From Branchiostoma floridae (Eukaryota; Chordata; Leptocardii; Amphioxiformes; Branchiostomatidae): a stretch of 64,000 nucleotides of DNA. Location of the stretch: assembly GCF_000003815.2 (NCBI RefSeq), contig NC_049985.1, positions 7,626,066 to 7,690,065 on the forward strand, written 5' to 3'. The notes beneath the pieces are model-generated. The model was given only the letters and a program-made list of their open reading frames with translations. It was not told the origin of the DNA and ran no database searches. The translations under genes and the position numbers were made by a program. This document shows, one piece after another, positions 56,441 through 64,000 of this stretch. The stretch's first letter is position 1. Each line of letters starts with the position of its first letter.

Positions 56441-56545
56441 GAAAAAGAAATCAATTAAACATCACTTCATGACAGACACAGAGAGCAATAGCCTGAAAAT
56501 GCACAAGTATTTTTAATTTCTACAGTGTCCAGCTGGTAAGGGTAG

Positions 56546-57214
56546 NNNNNNNNNNNNNNNNNNNNNNNNNNNNNNNNNNNNNNNNNNNNNNNNNNNNNNN
56601 NNNNNNNNNNNNNNNNNNNNNNNNNNNNNNNNNNNNNNNNNNNNNNNNNNNNNNNNNNNNNNNNNNNNNNNNNNNNNNNNNNNNNNNNNNNNNNNNNNNN
56701 NNNNNNNNNNNNNNNNNNNNNNNNNNNNNNNNNNNNNNNNNNNNNNNNNNNNNNNNNNNNNNNNNNNNNNNNNNNNNNNNNNNNNNNNNNNNNNNNNNNN
56801 NNNNNNNNNNNNNNNNNNNNNNNNNNNNNNNNNNNNNNNNNNNNNNNNNNNNNNNNNNNNNNNNNNNNNNNNNNNNNNNNNNNNNNNNNNNNNNNNNNNN
56901 NNNNNNNNNNNNNNNNNNNNNNNNNNNNNNNNNNNNNNNNNNNNNNNNNNNNNNNNNNNNNNNNNNNNNNNNNNNNNNNNNNNNNNNNNNNNNNNNNNNN
57001 NNNNNNNNNNNNNNNNNNNNNNNNNNNNNNNNNNNNNNNNNNNNNNNNNNNNNNNNNNNNNNNNNNNNNNNNNNNNNNNNNNNNNNNNNNNNNNNNNNNN
57101 NNNNNNNNNNNNNNNNNNNNNNNNNNNNNNNNNNNNNNNNNNNNNNNNNNNNNNNNNNNNNNNNNNNNNNNNNNNNNNNNNNNNNNNNNNNNNNNNNNNN
57201 NNNNNNNNNNNNNN
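56546..57214. other. Assembly gap over the 5' part of ALG11
   Basis: 669 N. The missing N-terminal exon(s) of ALG11 probably lie here. Confidence 0.9.
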
Positions 57215-58075
57215 AAGTCTTGAAAGTTGAATTATGCCTAACTACCCGGAAGAGAAGGGCTATCATGATCAGCTGATAAGTTACATGAACCGTTATCATA
57301 CCGTTATTATCATAACACTAATACGATACCCGTACACCTTGAGCGATGCGAGCAAATGAAAGAAATGATGGGGAATCAGTCAGCATTAATATTTGATGTG
57401 TGAATGGCCGAGACTGTGATTTGTGATGGATGTTGAAAGAGGCGGACTTTGACCAGCAGTGTTGCACACGTCACGTAGAAAGTACGAAACGCTCCAACCT
57501 CCGCTGCTGCACACCGCTTTGCACACGCAGTGCACCATAAAAACAACCGCAAACGCCCAGTGACAAAGCAGTTTTCACTCCAAGGTGAGTAACTTTACGT
57601 CTCTTTGCACCTTTTCAAATGAATCTACGATATCTCTGAGAATTCTAAGAACTTTCGCTGTTTTTCTTACCTGAGAAACGACAGAATCGTCTGCAAAATC
57701 GCCATGACCTGTCTGGGATAGAATGTAAACGCGATGTATAAAAATTAATTAATCAGTTTTTTCTTATTCAGTAGCAGATGAAACTACCAACAGACAGACA
57801 TAAGTTATATAGTACTGTTTTTTATGATTATAGTTACGTATCATCCGAAATTGTGTCCAAATTTGTTTTCATTTTCACAATAATACTTGATAAAATTTCA
57901 TTTTACTTGTGTGCGGTGAAATGAACTCGTGACGTCATGACTCAAATTAGTCACGTGATTTCCGAAAGGAGTAAACATTGAAAATTCTACTAGTGACTTT
58001 GCACGTTTTAGGGCAAATAAAGCAACGATTCCTTTAGCCAGAGTGTAACAGATGAACTAAACACCTTCAAGGTAA
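57215..58075. promoter_or_regulatory. Presumed bidirectional ALG11/ATP7 promoter region
   Basis: Lies between the divergent ALG11 (-) and ATP7 (+) genes. CCATAAAAAC at about 57536 could be a TATA-like element. Two donor-like ends of candidate 5'UTR exons are visible on the plus strand: CAAG/GTGAGT at 57584/57585 and CAAG/GTAAGT at 58071/58072. Placement of transcription starts is inferred, not proven. Confidence 0.4.
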
Positions 58076-58666
58076 GTTGTTTGTACGTTTGTGTCACCAC
58101 TCTGTCCTTCACATCGCTGTTATCTTCTACAGTTTTGTTACTTTCCTTCCAGAGACACACTAAAATCTGGCGAAAAAATCTGTCTGCTCTGCTCTGACGT
58201 CAAATCAGGATTATCCTGCAGTTTTCTCTTGCGTTTTTCCGGTTAGCCTCTAGCAGATTGGTCTCTGTTCGTTGTTGTCTACAAATCACCTGAAACAATT
58301 GGTGAATAGATAGGAAATTAAAGTGCTGACGTTGTGGATAATTCGGTGAAGTCGCAAGTCAAATCTCATTCATAATTTGTGATCAAACCCAAAGGTGTGA
58401 TAGTGTTACACCTGTTGCAGTACCGTACCTGGTACACACCTGCACAGAAGGAACACTGACCACAGGTGCAAAGTTACTATTCCTGGAGCATAGCTTTTTC
58501 ACCCCCAGGGGATTGAAATGTCGTTTTGTCATGTCTATGTCTGTTTGTGTTTGTTTCTGACCTAAAATTGTGTTGAAGGGGTGAAGCTTGCCATCTCTGA
58601 TTGTAGTCAAACTTAGTCTCCAAGCAGACCCTACAGTGCCTTTAATAGAAATAGTATCAAAGCTGG

Positions 58667-60126
58667 TGTAACAGTGGTGTTCAAGGACTGCTAAACCGAA
58701 GACGCCTAACGGCTTAAGCCTTTTGGCCGAACGGTTTGCACGTTCGATTTGTGATCCGGCTGCCCGGGTTCGGCGCGGGTTCGAATCCCGGGAGTCGGGG
58801 TGTTGTTTCTTTCTGTTCTACTCGCCCCTCTGGTTGTTTCACTGGTTCCCACACCGGCCCTGTGATTAACAGGCTAGTATGTGCCACACAGGGATGTCGA
58901 TCTCGGAGATTCGAGGACGAATCTTGAAAAGAAAAGGGGGAGTAGTGTAACAGTGGTGTTCAAGGACTGCTAAACCGAAGACGCCTAACGGGTTTACGGA
59001 AAAGCCTGGGCCCAGGAGCTGGGCTGGCTAGCCTGAAAGACTACCTTTTTTGGGCCCCAAGGCTATGTATGGGGTTTGGCCTGCAGCTGAAGTTTTTTAA
59101 ATAAAAAACTGGGTCAATGACAATCCCAGCTGTGGGTGGGATGGGGCTGGGATGGGATGGGGAAAGATAACAGTTGATCATATTGCTGGGCTTACAATGA
59201 ATAACTCAACCAAGACTGGAAGAAAACAATCATAACCCAACTAAATTCCAAGTATACAACAGAAAATGCTGGAAATGTTAAGACTGAAGGGGAGGGGTAC
59301 TAGGCGAAATAAAGAATGGATGGGTCAGGAAATGATAGCGCACAACATCAAATTCAAAACAGATGTCATGCATGTATGGGTGGGTGTGTCACTGTGTGTG
59401 TTTGTACATGAAATTTCTTTGTAGAAAAACTGGGTCAGTGGTAACCCAAGACAACAGTTGGTCCTCTAGGATAGGGGCTGTTTGCCAAAACATCAAATTT
59501 GAAACAGATGTCTCAAACATCAAATGTCAGTGAGCATGGATGTAGGAATGGATGTATGTTATGTGTTTATATGTGTCAATTGTATGTGAGGGGGTGTGTG
59601 TATAATATGACGTGTAACGTTAGTGTTGTTTGTGCTATTCGTTTCTCTCATGCAGGACAATTACTGATAGTCACTATAAGTATTGTAGGAATGACTGCCA
59701 GTATAGTCAAAGGAAAAGTAAATGTACTAATAACCCTTGGAGTTACAGTAGTTGATGTTGATTATTCATTGCTGTAAACCAGTGAACCCCAATCCCCCCA
59801 TAGATAAGACCAAACTGTTGCCTTCTGTCCAATGCACCCTACATGCACTGGAACTGTCGGTTACCCAGTTTTATGTTTTAAAAAATCTATTATGGGTCAA
59901 ACCCCATCAATAGCCTTGGGGCCCAAAAAGGGTGGCCTGGCTAGCCTGCAGGCTAGCCTGCTGGGCCCAGGCTTTTCCGTAAACCCACGCCTAACGGCTT
60001 AAGCCCTTTGGCCGAACGGTTTGCACGTTCGATTTGTGATCCGGCTGCCCGGTTCAGCGCGGGTTCGAATCCCGGGAGTCGGGGTGTTGTTTCTTTCTGT
60101 TCTTACTCGCCCCTCTGGTTGTTTCA
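58667..60126 (+). mobile_element. TRIM with tRNA-like LTRs, 3' LTR interrupted
   Basis: 5' LTR 58667-58841 (TGTAACAGTGG...GTTGTTTCA), a short interior with a primer-site-like TGGTTCCCACACC, polypurine tract AAAAGAAAAGGGGGAGTAG to 58945, then the 3' LTR from 58946 to 60126, split by a 997-bp element. The 4-bp duplication CTGG flanks it (58663-58666, 60127-60130). Each LTR has A-box TGGCCGAACGG (58724-58734) and B-box GGTTCGAATCC (58778-58788), 54 nt apart. LTR ends and polypurine tract match the TRIM at 23703-24243, but the tRNA-like segment and primer site differ, so this is a second subfamily. No coding capacity. Confidence 0.87.
58990..59986. mobile_element. 997-bp DNA element with 9-bp TSD inside the TRIM 3' LTR
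   Basis: Inverted termini GGGTTTACGGAAAAGCCTGG and complement, with further pairing inward (GGCTAGCC, TTTTTTGGGCCCCAAGGCTA, GGGGTTTG), flanked by the perfect 9-bp duplication ACGCCTAAC (58981-58989, 59987-59995). The uninterrupted sequence is preserved in the 5' LTR at 58700-58712. A 9-bp duplication fits MULE-type elements, but the superfamily is not established. No transposase seen. Confidence 0.85.
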
Positions 60127-60329
60127 CTGGCAAGGGACTTAGTATAGCGGCCCGTTTGACTCCCTTGGCCGGCTATCTCCCTTTGGCCGGCTATACTCCT
60201 TTCAGTTTGCCAGCTTTGATATATTAGGCACCGATGGGTCTGCTTGGAGACTAGTCAAACTAGCCTGCATATAGGTATAGGGGTGAAGTTTGCCATCTCT
60301 GAGTCAGTGATTGCCTTGTCTGACTACAG

Positions 60330-60463
60330 GTGTAACAGACGCCATGGCGAGTCAAGAGGGAGGCGTCACCACTGTGATTGGTGTACAGGGCATGACGTGC
60401 AACTCCTGTGTACAGAACATACAGGGTTATGTAGGCCAACAGGAGGGGGTCGTCGACATCAAG
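60330..60463 (+). CDS. ATP7: ATP7 copper-transporting P-type ATPase, first coding exon
   Basis: Exon after the acceptor TGACTACAG with ATG at 60344. Forty residues ending at AAG/GTATGG: an N-terminal heavy-metal-associated domain start, with VIGVQGMTCNSCVQNIQGYVGQQEGV. GMTCNSC is the metal-binding CxxC loop as in domain 1 of ATP7A/ATP7B (Menkes/Wilson proteins), which load copper into secretory cuproenzymes and export excess. The remaining domains lie beyond the window; nothing further of the gene is seen up to 64000, so intron 1 exceeds 3.5 kb and hosts the retrotransposon. The head-to-head position with ALG11 matches vertebrate ATP7B. Confidence 0.85.
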
Positions 60464-61149
60464 GTATGGATATTTTGTCGATCTCTGTCTGAATCATTAA
60501 GAGTAATTGCAATGATGTCACCGCTATGTTATGGTAGACAAAGACCCAATTCACATGAAGAAAAAGCGAGTTAAACAAGGAATCCGATTAAAATGACGAA
60601 ATCGGATTGCATTTTTGTCATGTGAACACAATTAATCTGATTGGATTGCCCATTTTGGATTGGATTGCAATTCACCTTGTGAGATGGATTGGGTGGATTG
60701 GCGTGCAATCCGATTGACCAGAATCATCCATGTGAACGCAATTGGATTGGATCCTGGCTTTTTTCATAGTTTTGACATCATGGGTACAGTGAACCTTACT
60801 TTCTAACTTACTGGTACTATATGGTAGCAATAAAACTAAATCAGTAAATGTTATGTTGATGAATTGCCCAGAGTGGTAACAGTAAATAGTCTGGAAACTA
60901 GGATTTCTATGATGTTATTGATGATTTTGTACCATATTGACTTATTGTGACACAAATGAAGAGATTGAGAGTAGTTATATTTATCAGGGATGTCCTCATC
61001 CCCAACAAAGATAAAAGTAACTATGTAAGATATACATGGCTTAGATGCTNNNNNNNNNNNNNNNNNNNNNNNNNNNNNNNNNNNNNNNNNNNNNNNNNNN
61101 NNNNNNNNNNNNNNNNNNNNNNNNNNNNNNNNNNNNNNNNNNNNNNNNN
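60464..61149. other. ATP7 intron 1 with inverted repeat and gap
   Basis: About 60556-60760 is built of repeated GGATTG/CAATCC motifs that pair in inverse and probably represent a decayed MITE. N run at 61050-61149 (100 N). No exon recognised. Confidence 0.5.
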
Positions 61150-64000
61150 TTGTTATTCACGGATCTCCATTAGTGATTACAATTGAAATTGCATCTCTAA
61201 TCTTCCTGGAGTCGTTACAAAAACACATTACATGATGCAACATTAACACATTACTTATTTACACCTAACAACGCTTAAATCTAACCTAAATAAGTCTCAA
61301 GTAGCTGAGAGGTCAGAGGTCAGTATCAAAATTCTATACATAATTTTATATACATAGATGTCGATGAATGTCTTTACCACCATTTCTGTAGAGGTTTGTG
61401 TTGTGTCTGTGTTTTCAGTCTGTCTTTGATGTGTTGTTTGAACATGGATGGTGTAGATGCTTTAATGTATTGTGGGAATGAGTTGTAGGATTTAATACAT
61501 CTATACAGGAAAGTTCTGGTTGCTGCGCAAGTTTTAGGTTTGGACAGTCTGAATCCCCCCCCTTGTGCTAGGCGTGTGTTGTGTCGGTGGGTGTTTTTGA
61601 TTGTGTGTAGTCTCTTGTAGGTAGCTTCTGGTTTCTTAGCTGTAAGGAGTTTGTGGAACATAGTGAGGGTTCTGGTGTAGAGTCGTTCGTTTACCTTTGG
61701 CCAGTTCAGCTTTCTGTGTAGGTCATCAGTGTTGGAAGTGTACTTTGCATTAAGTACTAGCCTGGCAGCCTTATTTTGCAGGGTCTGTAGTTTATTTAAA
61801 TTAGATTGGGAACCTGCAGACAGAAGACATGCACAATAATCCATGTGACTCAGAACAAGCGTTTGAGCAACAGTTTTTAACGTGTCTCTAGTGAAAAAGT
61901 CCTGAGATTTAGCCAGTGCTGCTAGTGCGCGTGCCATTTTAGATGTTACTTTGTCCAGATGTTGTGCCCAGGATAACTGCTGGTCCATCAACATTCCTAG
62001 TAGCTTAGCATGCTCAACCTGTTCTATCATTTTGTTGCGCATCGAAAGCTGTAAGGCTGGCTTATCTTTTAGTTTGTGCCGGCTTCCAATAACTATAGAT
62101 TTGGTCTTGTCAACGTTGAGCACCAGTCTGTTAGCTTGAACCCAGTCATTAATATGAGTGAGTTCAGCTTGAAGAGTGGCTTGTACCTCCGCTATGCTGG
62201 GGCCTGCTGCAGATGGGGTTGTGTCGTCTGCGTAGAGTACTACGTCGCAGTGTTTTACCACTGTGGGTAAGTCGTTAGTATATACGCAGAACAGCAGTGG
62301 GCCTAAACAGCTACCCTGTGGTACTCCACTATTAATCTCTCTGTAAGTCGAGATATCACCATTTACAAAAACGGCCTGCATCCTGTTTGTCAAATAACTT
62401 CGCATCCAGTGTAGGGCAGAATCCATGAAGCCATAACTTTTCAGTTTGGCTAGCAATATTTCATGATTTACAACATCAAACGCGGCGCTAAAGTCCAAAA
62501 GGACAGCGCCTACCAGGTTTCCCTTGTCAATTTCCTCAAGCCATTTGTCCGTCATTTCTACCAATGCACTCGCGGTGGAGTGTTGTCGCTTATAGGCATG
62601 CTGGTAGTCGGACATGATGGCGTTAGAGACAAGGTAGGTTTGTATCTGATTGTTGCATATCTTTTCCAGTAATTTGCTCAGAGCCGGTAACAGGCTGATT
62701 GGACGACTGTTAGGTCCATTTAATGGAAGTGCCTTGTTTTTTACAAGAGGTAGTATTTTGGCTCTTTTCCACTGTGTGGGGAATGTGTGTTGTTTGATAG
62801 AGCAGTTGAAAATGTGACACACTGGATTTGCTGTATGATCGGCCGCGATTCGCAATAGCGTGTTATCAATGTTGTCAAACCCCGTCGATTTACAAGGCGG
62901 AAGTGAAGTAAGTAATTCATGTACGTAGTTCTCTGTTAGTTCTTGAAAGGAAAAAGAACAGCTTTTTGATGTCATGATGTTTTCGTTGATCGGTGCAGTG
63001 ACACTGGCTATATCTACTGAACTTTGCGGTGTCAGGTCCTCAACTTTTTTTACGAAGTAATCATTGAAATATTCAGCAATGTCTCTAGGTTTTGTCAATG
63101 TCTTACCGTTTGTCTCGATGAACGTTGCAGTTCGACGTGAGTTTCTACCTAGAATCCCATTCAGTACTTGCCAGAGCTGTTTGCTGTTTCTGTCTCTACA
63201 ATGTTCTTCAATCAATTCCCTGTAGTGTGTTTTCTTCTTCCTTCTATTTTCTTTGACAACTACATTTCTCAATCGTTTATAAATTTCGTAGTCAGATGCT
63301 AGACCTGAAGCTTGCGCTGCCTTTTTAGCGTCGTCCCTCATGTTCATAAGGTCTCTAAGGCCTTCATCGATCCAATGAGCCGGTGACGACCTTACAGATC
63401 TCTTACGGATGGGAGCGTGCTTGTCGGCTATTTGTGAGAACAGGGACATGAAACAGCTCAAGGCATCATTTACATCTTCTTCATTATTCACAAGGTGCCA
63501 AGGAACTAGAGAGACGTCATGTAGGAAATTTTCTTGATTAAACTTACTGTAAGAGCGTTTGAGTGTGATGATTGGATGTCCCTTTGGTACCTTAGTCTTC
63601 CTTGTGGTGTGTATCAAGTTATGGTCTGTATATCCTAACGGGATTGATCTCGTGTCGGTGAATATGTCAGATCTGTTTGTGAAGATGAGATCTATACAGG
63701 TGCTGGTCACATGATCACCATTTGAGTGTGCTACCCTTGTCGGCTGCTTTACTAGTTGGTGCATGTTGAGTGTAGAAGTTTCCAACTGAAGTCTGCCGCG
63801 CAGGGGACAGCTGGTGTCCGACCAGTTAATGTTGTAATCCCCTAATGCCAACACCTCTTGATTACCGTGTGTGACTGTGTCAAACATATGTGTGATTCTA
63901 TGTAGGTAGTCTATCGTAGCATTTGGTGGTCTGTACATGCATCCTACCAAGATCGGCTTGACATAGGGAAGATGTATCTCAACCCAAATAGCTTCAATTT
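61150..64000 (-). mobile_element. CR1/L2-type non-LTR retrotransposon, 3' part
   Basis: Reverse-transcriptase frame (61374 to edge) plus a roughly 220-nt 3'UTR ending at GGAGATCCGTGAATAACAA beside the gap. The 5' part lies outside the window. The long undisturbed frame indicates a recent insertion. Confidence 0.85.
61374..64000 (-). CDS. Non-LTR retrotransposon ORF2: endonuclease (part) and reverse transcriptase
   Basis: Open from the window edge (the frame continues upstream of the visible YRPPN) to a stop at 61374, about 875 residues visible. Order: C-terminal half of an APE-type endonuclease (MYRPPN, LALGDYNINW, IDLIFTN, YTDHNL), a linker, then reverse transcriptase with RPISLLPALSKLLEK, LVGAVLLDFSAAFDVVNHEIL, SGVPQGSCLGPLLF and the catalytic LYADDT, followed by thumb and a C-terminal tail ending near SYNSFPQYIKAS. 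The enzyme nicks target DNA and copies its own RNA there (target-primed reverse transcription). The block SGVPQGS...YADDT with LDFSAAFD is typical of the CR1/L2/Jockey group. All catalytic motifs seen are intact, so the element may be active or recently so. Confidence 0.92.
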   Translation of the reverse strand, partial: IEAIWVEIHLPYVKPILVGCMYRPPNATIDYLHRITHMFDTVTHGNQEVLALGDYNINWSDTSCPLRGRLQLETSTLNMHQLVKQPTRVAHSNGDHVTSTCIDLIFTNRSDIFTDTRSIPLGYTDHNLIHTTRKTKVPKGHPIITLKRSYSKFNQENFLHDVSLVPWHLVNNEEDVNDALSCFMSLFSQIADKHAPIRKRSVRSSPAHWIDEGLRDLMNMRDDAKKAAQASGLASDYEIYKRLRNVVVKENRRKKKTHYRELIEEHCRDRNSKQLWQVLNGILGRNSRRTATFIETNGKTLTKPRDIAEYFNDYFVKKVEDLTPQSSVDIASVTAPINENIMTSKSCSFSFQELTENYVHELLTSLPPCKSTGFDNIDNTLLRIAADHTANPVCHIFNCSIKQHTFPTQWKRAKILPLVKNKALPLNGPNSRPISLLPALSKLLEKICNNQIQTYLVSNAIMSDYQHAYKRQHSTASALVEMTDKWLEEIDKGNLVGAVLLDFSAAFDVVNHEILLAKLKSYGFMDSALHWMRSYLTNRMQAVFVNGDISTYREINSGVPQGSCLGPLLFCVYTNDLPTVVKHCDVVLYADDTTPSAAGPSIAEVQATLQAELTHINDWVQANRLVLNVDKTKSIVIGSRHKLKDKPALQLSMRNKMIEQVEHAKLLGMLMDQQLSWAQHLDKVTSKMARALAALAKSQDFFTRDTLKTVAQTLVLSHMDYCACLLSAGSQSNLNKLQTLQNKAARLVLNAKYTSNTDDLHRKLNWPKVNERLYTRTLTMFHKLLTAKKPEATYKRLHTIKNTHRHNTRLAQGGGFRLSKPKTCAATRTFLYRCIKSYNSFPQYIKASTPSMFKQHIKDRLKTQTQHKPLQKWW

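Larger units (their letters stand above)
58614..60253. mobile_element. hAT-like MITE (TAGTCTCCAAGCAG family), host of nested insertions
   Basis: Termini TAGTCTCCAAGCAGACCC... and ...GGGTCTGCTTGGAGACTA with inverted pairing through TATCAAAGCTGG, flanked by the perfect 8-bp duplication GTCAAACT (58606-58613, 60254-60261). Without the inserted TRIM the MITE would be about 180 bp, like its relative at 11862-12035, whose interior matches across the TRIM junction. Confidence 0.87.

Noticed and set aside
58724-58796. Functional tRNA gene
   Set aside because: A and B boxes are good, but the acceptor stem does not pair and the sequence lies inside an LTR that is repeated at the other end of the element.

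Overview
The window looks like genomic DNA of a cephalochordate (amphioxus, Branchiostoma-like). This is an inference from four things: intron-rich metazoan genes, lineage-expanded DEG/ENaC channels, an ALG11/ATP7 head-to-head pair as in vertebrates, and a very dense load of miniature transposons and CR1/L2-type retrotransposon sequence. Six runs of N mark assembly gaps (6344-7265, 12763-12951, 19705-19804, 24550-24694, 56546-57214, 61050-61149). No bacterial, viral-pathogen or toxin genes were seen.

Layout. (1) 445-27951, plus strand: three tandem copies of an acid-sensing-type DEG/ENaC channel gene. Copy 1 shows only its last four exons. Copies 2 and 3 are ten-exon genes of about 506 residues. 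The spacers are paralogous, so each spacer serves as the 'empty site' that exposes insertions in the other. (2) 28717-40160, minus strand: a complete 16-exon CLC chloride/proton exchanger gene of the ClC-6/7 type, whose last exon (second CBS domain) is present twice as apparent alternative C-termini. (3) 43289-54106, plus strand: a fourth, more divergent DEG/ENaC gene of 11 exons and 597 residues. (4) 54863-56440, minus strand: ALG11, followed across a gap by a head-to-head ATP7 copper ATPase whose first coding exon is 60330-60463 (plus). (5) 61150-64000, minus strand: a CR1/L2-type non-LTR retrotransposon running off the right edge.

Mobile elements are the most unusual content. A 6.2 kb foldback element (3534-9723) has long inverted arms. 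Its inner parts are tandem arrays of a 51-bp unit, and every unit carries a splice-donor-like and a splice-acceptor-like motif exactly 30 nt apart. Two miniature LTR elements (TRIMs; 23703-24243 and 58667-60126) carry tRNA-like sequence with RNA polymerase III A/B-box motifs inside their LTRs. One has its tRNA-Lys(CUU) primer-binding site extended to about 51 nt including CCA, as if reverse transcriptase had copied half of the mature primer tRNA. The second TRIM is the middle layer of a three-level nest (a 9-bp-TSD DNA element inside a TRIM inside a hAT-like MITE), with a target-site duplication readable at every level.

The host genes show no operon-like coupling. The ion-channel and transporter genes are neighbours without an evident shared pathway. 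ALG11 (ER N-glycan assembly) and ATP7 (copper export) probably share a bidirectional promoter, as ALG11 and ATP7B do in vertebrates.
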